From: Oscillospiraceae bacterium
GTDB taxonomy: Bacteria > Bacillota > Clostridia > Oscillospirales > CAG-272
Assembly (NCBI GenBank): GCA_015064395.1
Contig: SVSH01000019.1
Coordinates: 1 to 37,539 of the forward strand
Length of the DNA: 37,539 nucleotides
Direction of reading: 5' to 3'
The number at the start of each line of letters is the position of its first letter. Within the stretch, counting starts at the first letter, position 1. The translations under genes and the position numbers were made by a program. This document shows, piece by piece, positions 32,793-37,539 of this stretch. The notes under the pieces were generated by a model. The model was not told where the DNA came from and did not search any database. It saw only the letters and a list, made by a program, of their open reading frames with translations.

Positions 32793-34448
32793 CTATTTCT
32801 TGGGGAAGCTGTCCTTCAGACCGACGATACGGTTGAAGGTGTTTTCATTCTTGGTGTCCTTGCAGAAGTAACCGACGCGGACAAACTGGAACTTGTCGCC
32901 GCCCTGTGCCTCGTCAAGACTCGGCTCAACGACTGCGTTCTCCAGCTTGGCGAGCGAGTCGGGGTTGAGGAAGTCCAGATAGGTCTTGCCCTCGGGAACG
33001 TCGGCCGTGTTCTCAATGTTGAACAGGCGCTCGTACAGCATAAAGGTCGCAGGACGCGCGTACTTGGCGGACAGCCAGTGGATGGTGCCCTTGATCTTGC
33101 GGCCATCGGCAGGCATGCCGTTGCCCGTTTCCAGGTCTGCCGTTGCGTGGATGCACTTGATGGAGCCGTCCTCGTTCTTTTCGATACCGGCGTACTTGAT
33201 GATATAGCCGCCCATCAGTCGCACCTCGCCGTCGGGCTTGAGGCGGAAGAACTTGGGAGGCGGAACCTCGGCAAAGTCATCGGCGTCGATGTAGACCTCG
33301 CGGGTCATGGGAACGTCGCGGGTGCCAAGCTCGGGCTTTTGGGGATGGTTGGGCAGGGCGATCATCTCTTCCTTATCCTCAGGATAGTTGTCGATAATAA
33401 CCTTGATGGGATTGACGATACCCACGCGGCGGGGGGCGTTCTCGTTGAGATCGTCACGCACGCAAGCCTCCAGCTGACGGACGTCAACGGTGTGGTCGGT
33501 GTTGGTGACGCCTGCCTCGCGGACGAAGGTGAAGAGTGCCGAGGGCGTGTAGCCGCGGCGGCGCAGACCCTTAAGTGTAGGGAGTCTCGGGTCGTCCCAG
33601 CCGTCCACGTAGCCCTCCTCGACGAGCTGGCGCAGATAACGCTTGGACATGACGGTGTAGGTGATGTTCATGCGGCCGAATTCCCACTGATGAGGCTTTT
33701 GTTCAAAGCCGATCTTGTTAACCACCCAGTCATAAAGCGGACGGTGGTTGCGGAACTCACTGGAGCACAGCGAGTGGGTGATGCCCTCCAGCGCGTCCTG
33801 AATGGGATGCGCGAAGTCGTACATGGGGTAGACGCACCACTCGTCGCCCTGACGGTGATGGTGAATGTGCTTGATGCGGTAGATAACGGGATCGCGCAGG
33901 TAGGGGTTGTCCGACGAAGGATCGATCTTGGCGCGCAGGGTGCGTGCGCCGTCCTCAAACTCGCCCGCTCTCATGCGCTCGAACAGCTCGAGGTTTTCCT
34001 CGACCGAGCGATTGCGGTAGGGAGACTCCTTGGAGGCCTGTGCACGGTCGGTACCCTTGTAGTCGGCCAGGTCGTCCTTGGACAGGTCGCACACGTAAGC
34101 GTCACCCTGCTTGATGAGCTGAACGGCGAACTCATAGCACTTGCCGAAATAGTCCGAGCCGTAAAAGACACCGCCGGTGGGAGTAGCACCCAGCCACTCC
34201 AGGTCCTCGCGGATGGAGCGGACGAACTCGTCGGACTCCTTGGCGGGGTTGGTGTCGTCGTAGCGCAGATTGAACAAGCCGTTGTATTTATTCGCTACGT
34301 CGGTATTGATGCAGATGGCCTTGACCGAGCCGATGTGAAGGTAACCGTTGGGCTCGGGAGGGAAACGGGTGTGGATCTTAAGGCCGGGATTGGCGCTCAG
34401 GTCCGCGTCGATGATCTCGTGTATAAAATTGCTGTTGATCTCTTCCAT
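32793..34448 (-). CDS. glnS: glutaminyl-tRNA synthetase
   Basis: 551 residues, class Ic synthetase charging tRNA-Gln directly. Catalytic core with FPPEPNGYLHIGS (HIGH motif at His38-Gly40), LRYDDTNPAKE, VYPMYDFAHPIQDALE, and MSKRYL as the KMSKS-like loop. The C-terminal two beta-barrels of GlnRS (anticodon recognition) occupy about 340-551, which separates it from bacterial GluRS. GAAAGGA precedes ATG 34448. It lies downstream of gltX, with a REP-like palindrome between, and ends at a strong terminator. Many Firmicutes lack GlnRS and use GatCAB on Glu-tRNA-Gln, so its presence is informative about lineage. Confidence 0.96.
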   Translation of the reverse strand: MEEINSNFIHEIIDADLSANPGLKIHTRFPPEPNGYLHIGSVKAICINTDVANKYNGLFNLRYDDTNPAKESDEFVRSIREDLEWLGATPTGGVFYGSDYFGKCYEFAVQLIKQGDAYVCDLSKDDLADYKGTDRAQASKESPYRNRSVEENLELFERMRAGEFEDGARTLRAKIDPSSDNPYLRDPVIYRIKHIHHHRQGDEWCVYPMYDFAHPIQDALEGITHSLCSSEFRNHRPLYDWVVNKIGFEQKPHQWEFGRMNITYTVMSKRYLRQLVEEGYVDGWDDPRLPTLKGLRRRGYTPSALFTFVREAGVTNTDHTVDVRQLEACVRDDLNENAPRRVGIVNPIKVIIDNYPEDKEEMIALPNHPQKPELGTRDVPMTREVYIDADDFAEVPPPKFFRLKPDGEVRLMGGYIIKYAGIEKNEDGSIKCIHATADLETGNGMPADGRKIKGTIHWLSAKYARPATFMLYERLFNIENTADVPEGKTYLDFLNPDSLAKLENAVVEPSLDEAQGGDKFQFVRVGYFCKDTKNENTFNRIVGLKDSFPKK

Positions 34449-34475
34449 GGTAGTTGTCCTTTCTTATCGGAGCTT

Positions 34476-34543
34476 GTAGGGGTGAACTGTGTTCGCCCGT
34501 CTTTGTAAAACGATCGTCGCGGGCGAACACAGTTCGCCTCTAC
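34476..34543. repeat. REP-like palindrome between gltX and glnS
   Basis: Two 24-base arms (34476-34499 and 34520-34543), beginning GTAGGGGTGAACTG and ending CAGTTCGCCTCTAC, differ at only two paired positions, one of them a G-T wobble. The 20-base loop is unrelated. It resembles the short palindromic repeats with GTTCGCCC/GGGCGAAC cores seen in many Clostridia (from memory). It is the only such copy in this window. Confidence 0.75.
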
Positions 34544-34545
34544 GG

Positions 34546-36234
34546 TCAAGAGTAGGTTTCTATCGTAGCCTGAATTCTCGAAAGCGTGCGCTCGCGGCCG
34601 AGAATGTGCATAACGGTGTAAAGATCGGGGGCGTTCTGCTTGCCCGTCACGGCAACGCGCAAGAACATACTGACGTCGGCCACACTTCCCTTAAAGGCGG
34701 TGGGATCGGCCTTGTAGGCCTTCATATCGTCGGCAAAGCCCAGATCGCGCGCGATGGCCTTGACCTTGTCAAACCAGGCGTTCATGTCGTCGTTCTCGTC
34801 ATATGCGGCAACGAAGGCTGAAAGTGCTGCGGCAACATCCGACTTGTCAAACGTGTCGGGGATGGCGTCCTCGACGCGGTACAATTCGTCGTAGAAAAAT
34901 CCCATGTACGGCTTGGCGTCAGCCCAGGTGGCCAGGTCCTTGCGAGGCTTTTTACCACCACGGCCGATAGCGAAGATCTCCTCGGCATAAGCGGGATCGG
35001 CGGCAAGCAACGCGCCGAATTCGGGGTCAAATGCCAGCGCCCATTCGGTCACCTTGGCGGCGACGTCGCAAGCACTCATGCGGCACAGCACGTTTTTGGA
35101 TACGTCGTTGAGCTTATTGAAGTCGAACAGACAGCCCGATACGGACATCTTCTTGATATTGAAGGGGAAGTCGGTGTAGGGCTTGTCGGGGTTCTGCATT
35201 CTCCACTCCTCGTAGTTGGAGTTGAGCAGCGTCATGACGTACTCGCACACCGCCTCGGGCGAATATCCCATGCGGGTGTAGTCGTCCATGTTGGCACCCA
35301 TGTCGCGCTTGGACAGCTTCTTTTTGTTGCCGTTCTCGTCCAGACGCATGATCTGGGCGATGTGCATATACTTGGGCGCCTTGAAGCCGAGATAACGGAA
35401 CAGCTGCAGGTGCTTGGCCAGACTTGGCAGCCACTCCTCGCCGCGGATGACGTGGGTCGTGCCCATCAGGTGATCGTCCACTGCGTGTGCGAAGTGGTAG
35501 GTAGGAATACCGTCCGACTTGAGAAGAACGAAGTCCTCGTCGTTTTCGGGAATCTCCATGTTGCCCTTGACAAGGTCGGTCACCTTGAGCTTTTGATCGG
35601 GATCGCCGTCGGACAGAATGCGAAGCACGAAGGGATCGCCTGCCTTAAGATGCGCCTCGACCTCCTCGAGAGTAAACTCGCGGTTCTTTAGCATCTCGGC
35701 GCGCTTGGCTTCTGCCTGCGCCTGCCAGTCGGTATTTTTCAGTTCTTCTTTCTTATTGACCTGCTGCAATTCCTCCAGCTCCGCTTCGGTGGTGAAGCAG
35801 GGATAAGCGCGACCCTCGCGCACCAGCTGCTTGGCGAACACGTGGTAGATGGGCGCGCGCAGGCTCTGCTTGTAGGGGCCGTAGCTACCGTGGTCGGCGA
35901 CCTGACCCTCCGCGTTCAAAATTGCACCCTCGTCAAAGTGAATGCCGTAGGTGGCCAGCGTTTTGATCAGACCCTCGGCGGCACCGGGGACCTCACGCTT
36001 GGCGTCGGTGTCCTCGATTCTCAGATACAGCACGCCGCCGCTCTGGTGAGCCAGACGCTCGGCAACCGTCGTTGGGAACAGACCGCCGAAATGCACAAAG
36101 CCGGTGGGGCTGGGGGCAAAGCGGGTGACCTTGGCGCCCTCGGGGAGCTGACGGGCGGGATACGCGGCCTCCATATCGGCGGGAAGCTTTGTCACGTTGG
36201 GGAATAAAAGCTCTGCTAAACGATTGAAATCCAT
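34546..36234 (-). CDS. gltX: glutamyl-tRNA synthetase, long form
   Basis: 562 residues if translation starts at ATG 36234; an ATG four codons earlier (36246) touches the AAAGGA site and is less likely. Class Ic motifs: RFAPSPTGFVHFGG (HIGH variant HFGG), LRIEDTD, RGEEWLPS and KKLSKRD (KMSKS variant). About 40 residues precede the catalytic core, and the protein is longer than typical GluRS (about 480). This matches a long Clostridia subtype (from memory). The C-terminal all-helical domain places it with GluRS, not GlnRS. The MBL-hydrolase gene ends about 50 bases upstream and glnS follows, suggesting an MBL-gltX-glnS transcript. Confidence 0.94.
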   Translation of the reverse strand: MDFNRLAELLFPNVTKLPADMEAAYPARQLPEGAKVTRFAPSPTGFVHFGGLFPTTVAERLAHQSGGVLYLRIEDTDAKREVPGAAEGLIKTLATYGIHFDEGAILNAEGQVADHGSYGPYKQSLRAPIYHVFAKQLVREGRAYPCFTTEAELEELQQVNKKEELKNTDWQAQAEAKRAEMLKNREFTLEEVEAHLKAGDPFVLRILSDGDPDQKLKVTDLVKGNMEIPENDEDFVLLKSDGIPTYHFAHAVDDHLMGTTHVIRGEEWLPSLAKHLQLFRYLGFKAPKYMHIAQIMRLDENGNKKKLSKRDMGANMDDYTRMGYSPEAVCEYVMTLLNSNYEEWRMQNPDKPYTDFPFNIKKMSVSGCLFDFNKLNDVSKNVLCRMSACDVAAKVTEWALAFDPEFGALLAADPAYAEEIFAIGRGGKKPRKDLATWADAKPYMGFFYDELYRVEDAIPDTFDKSDVAAALSAFVAAYDENDDMNAWFDKVKAIARDLGFADDMKAYKADPTAFKGSVADVSMFLRVAVTGKQNAPDLYTVMHILGRERTLSRIQATIETYS

Positions 36235-36286
36235 GGATGATACCATTCCTTTATTTTAACTTGATGATTTACAATTTTTGCTTCTG

Positions 36287-36901
36287 TTATACAAGCCCGA
36301 TCTCGCCAAGGGCCTCACCCAATGTGGTGCTCGGTCCGTGCCCGGGATAAATGTGAAGGGTAGGGGAGAGCTCGGACAGTTTGCGAAGGGATGTGCACAA
36401 AGCCCCCCAGTCGCCGCCGTATAGGTCGCACCGACCGTAGCCGTCTGCAAACAGGGTGTCGCCTGTGATGAGATCATCACCGCACAAATAGCACACCGAT
36501 CCCCTCGTGTGGCCGGGGGTATGGATGACCTTCACCCGCGCGTCTCCCAGTACGATGATCTCACCGTCACCAAGCAGGTGATCCGCCGGTCGCCACACGC
36601 GGTCCTGCCCAAAGAACAAGGCAAAGGCGTTTTTCTCACCGTCCGGGAGCAGCTCGGCGTCGGCGGCGTGCAGATAGACGGGAGCGTTGGGATACGCATC
36701 TCGCAGCTCGTCCAGCGAAAGGATGTGATCGAAGTGCCCGTGAGTCAGAAGAATGCCGCGCAAGCTCGCGCCCTCAGCGGCAAGCGCTGTTTGTATCGCT
36801 CCCAAGCTTACGCCGGGATCGACTGCGAACGCCTCGTTCCTCTCGATCAGCACATAGCAGTTGGAGGCAAAGGAGTCGGGGCAAATGGACCGTATCTTCA
36901 C
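36287..36901 (-). CDS. MBL-fold metallo-hydrolase (glyoxalase II-like)
   Basis: 204 residues, cytoplasmic, starting at GTG 36901 with GGGAGG nine bases upstream. Metallo-beta-lactamase fold with the zinc motif THGHFDH (53-59), then HTPGHTRGSVCY, GDTLFADGYGRCDL and the last His in IYPGHGPST. This arrangement is the glyoxalase-II-like/YcbL type, which hydrolyses thioesters such as S-lactoylglutathione or similar; the substrate here is unknown. It has its own promoter, separate from the khpA unit, and is followed by gltX. Confidence 0.9.
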   Translation of the reverse strand: MKIRSICPDSFASNCYVLIERNEAFAVDPGVSLGAIQTALAAEGASLRGILLTHGHFDHILSLDELRDAYPNAPVYLHAADAELLPDGEKNAFALFFGQDRVWRPADHLLGDGEIIVLGDARVKVIHTPGHTRGSVCYLCGDDLITGDTLFADGYGRCDLYGGDWGALCTSLRKLSELSPTLHIYPGHGPSTTLGEALGEIGLV

Positions 36902-36933
36902 GCGCAGGCACCTCCCAAAAATAACTTCTTTTT

Positions 36934-36962
36934 ATTCTATCACAATTTTGGGAATTTGTCTA
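36934..36962 (-). promoter_or_regulatory. sigma-A promoter of the MBL-gltX-glnS unit
   Basis: On the minus strand TAGACA (36957-36962), 17 bases, TAGAAT (36934-36939). Each hexamer matches 5 of 6. Confidence 0.72.
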
Positions 36963-36989
36963 TAAAAATTTGAAAGAAAAGTCAAGAAA

Positions 36990-37046
36990 AAACAAAAAAG
37001 GCCACCTTCGACGCCGCTTGTGCGCGTGGGTAAGCCTTTTTTGTTT
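36990..37046 (-). terminator. intrinsic terminator after khpA
   Basis: AAACAAAAAAGGC and GCCTTTTTTGTTT form the outer stem (minus strand), extended by CCC/GGG-type pairing, with a strong U-run. It starts about 10 bases past the khpA stop and separates it from the MBL promoter. Confidence 0.82.
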
Positions 37047-37055
37047 GCGGGTATG

Positions 37056-37292
37056 TCAGCGGATCTCTACGTTGACCTTTTTTCCGCTGCCGGAAGCCGC
37101 CGCTTTGATGACGGTACGGATCGCCTTTGCAATTCTGCCGTGACGACCGATGACCATGCCCATATCCTCGGGAGCGACGTTCAGCGTCAGATCGATGCAC
37201 GAGCCGCTTACTTCCTCGGTAACGGTGACCTGGTCAGGGTGATCGACGATTGCTTGTACGATACCCGTTAAGGTTTCCTTCAAATCTGCCAT
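37056..37292 (-). CDS. khpA: KH-domain RNA-binding protein KhpA
   Basis: 78 residues, a single KH domain with the RNA-binding GxxG loop GRHG (49-52) in MVIGRHGRIAKAIR. Length and position directly after rpsP are exactly as for KhpA (YlqC), which pairs with KhpB and acts in cell division and small-RNA binding in Gram-positives. A GGAGGG-type site lies before ATG 37292, 19 bases after rpsP. The terminator downstream means that rimM, trmD and rplS, which usually follow, are not next here. Confidence 0.93.
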   Translation of the reverse strand: MADLKETLTGIVQAIVDHPDQVTVTEEVSGSCIDLTLNVAPEDMGMVIGRHGRIAKAIRTVIKAAASGSGKKVNVEIR

Positions 37293-37311
37293 GTTTCCCT
37301 CCGGGGGTGGA

Positions 37312-37539
37312 TTAGTCGATGATGCCGGACTTCTTCAGAAGTGCGCGGACGGTATCGGTGGGCTGAGCGCCGTTCTTGATCCACTTCTGAGCCTTCTCAG
37401 CGTCGATCTTAACCTCTGCGGGCTCGGTCATGGGGTTGTAGTAGCCGATCTCCTCGATGAAACGGCCGTCGCGGGGCATACGCTCGTCAGCAACGACAAC
37501 GCGGTAGCTGGGAGCCTTCTTCATACCCATTCTCTTCAG
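37312..37539 (-). CDS. rpsP: 30S ribosomal protein S16, 5' end beyond the window
   Basis: The frame is open through the right edge; the last visible codons before MGMKKAP read L-K-R, matching the S16 N terminus (IRLKRMGxKKAP). The visible part carries [26 protein letters not shown], the S16 signature region, and the complete C terminus. About 10 N-terminal residues are missing; ATG 37530 is internal and not the true start. S16 is an assembly protein of the small subunit. It is cotranscribed with khpA. Confidence 0.95.
   Translation of the reverse strand: MKRMGMKKAPSYRVVVADERMPRDGRFIEEIGYYNPMTEPAEVKIDAEKAQKWIKNGAQPTDTVRALLKKSGIID

Noticed and set aside
32775-34508. A 577-codon plus-strand frame opposite glnS
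   Set aside because: A shadow of glnS, which is complete and well supported on the minus strand.

Overview
The window reads as chromosomal sequence of a spore-forming Clostridia bacterium, most likely from the Oscillospirales (inference). The grounds are a moderately GC-rich base composition, strong Shine-Dalgarno sites (AGGAGG type), near-perfect sigma-A promoters with 16-17 base spacers, a SipL-like SPOCS/LysM spore protein, a DUF512 radical-SAM gene directly before der, and a GluRS/GlnRS pair. Nearly all genes are housekeeping genes. No phage, plasmid, CRISPR array or classical insertion sequence is visible.

Layout. 1-3.1 kb (minus): a tRNA-Pro 5' half without a recognisable 3' half, a PiT phosphate permease with its DUF47/PhoU-like partner, and two tandem paralogous membrane proteins. 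3.2-5.0 kb (plus): an ABC exporter. 5.5-11.9 kb (minus): a UgpC/MsmK-type sugar ABC ATPase, tex split by a frameshift, a GH28-like beta-helix protein without signal peptide, a histidine phosphatase, and an RsuA-type pseudouridine synthase. 12.8-20.3 kb (plus): DUF512 radical SAM, der, obgE, ppa, sipL-like, and a phosphopantetheinyl transferase. 20.4-30.4 kb (minus): an EF-G-2-like GTPase, tatD, gpsA, metG, a DUF975-like membrane protein, a CPBP protease and a DJ-1 protein. 30.6-32.7 kb (plus): a MATE transporter and a lipoprotein. 32.8-37.5 kb (minus): glnS, gltX, an MBL-fold hydrolase, khpA and rpsP (running off the window).

Functional themes. Translation and ribosome assembly dominate (Der, ObgE, EF-G-like, RsuA-type enzyme, MetRS, GlnRS, GluRS, KhpA, S16, with PPase removing the pyrophosphate made by the synthetases). 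The remainder is phosphate, sugar and drug transport plus sporulation. Divergent gene pairs (3.1, 12.7 and 30.5 kb) have back-to-back consensus promoters. Convergent pairs share bidirectional terminators (20.35 and 32.77 kb).

The most unusual content lies between the genes. Six long intergenic gaps (4.95-5.45, 6.87-7.32, 10.95-11.25, 15.5-15.9, 23.5-24.05 and 28.17-28.84 kb) are filled by copies of one modular family of structured repeats. Each copy has a pair of hairpins joined by a short linker. Arm sequences differ from copy to copy while pairing is kept and several loops stay constant. Four copies also have a long-range TGCCGC-type stem around one of two alternative interiors. Three copies begin with a terminator-like fold-back directly after a stop codon, and three have a second hairpin pair in inverted orientation at the other end, like a miniature inverted-repeat element. 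A different 151-base fold-back lies between ppa and the sipL-like gene, and its right end supplies the -35 of a predicted sigma-E promoter. I know of no named family that matches the modular repeats, but I could not search.
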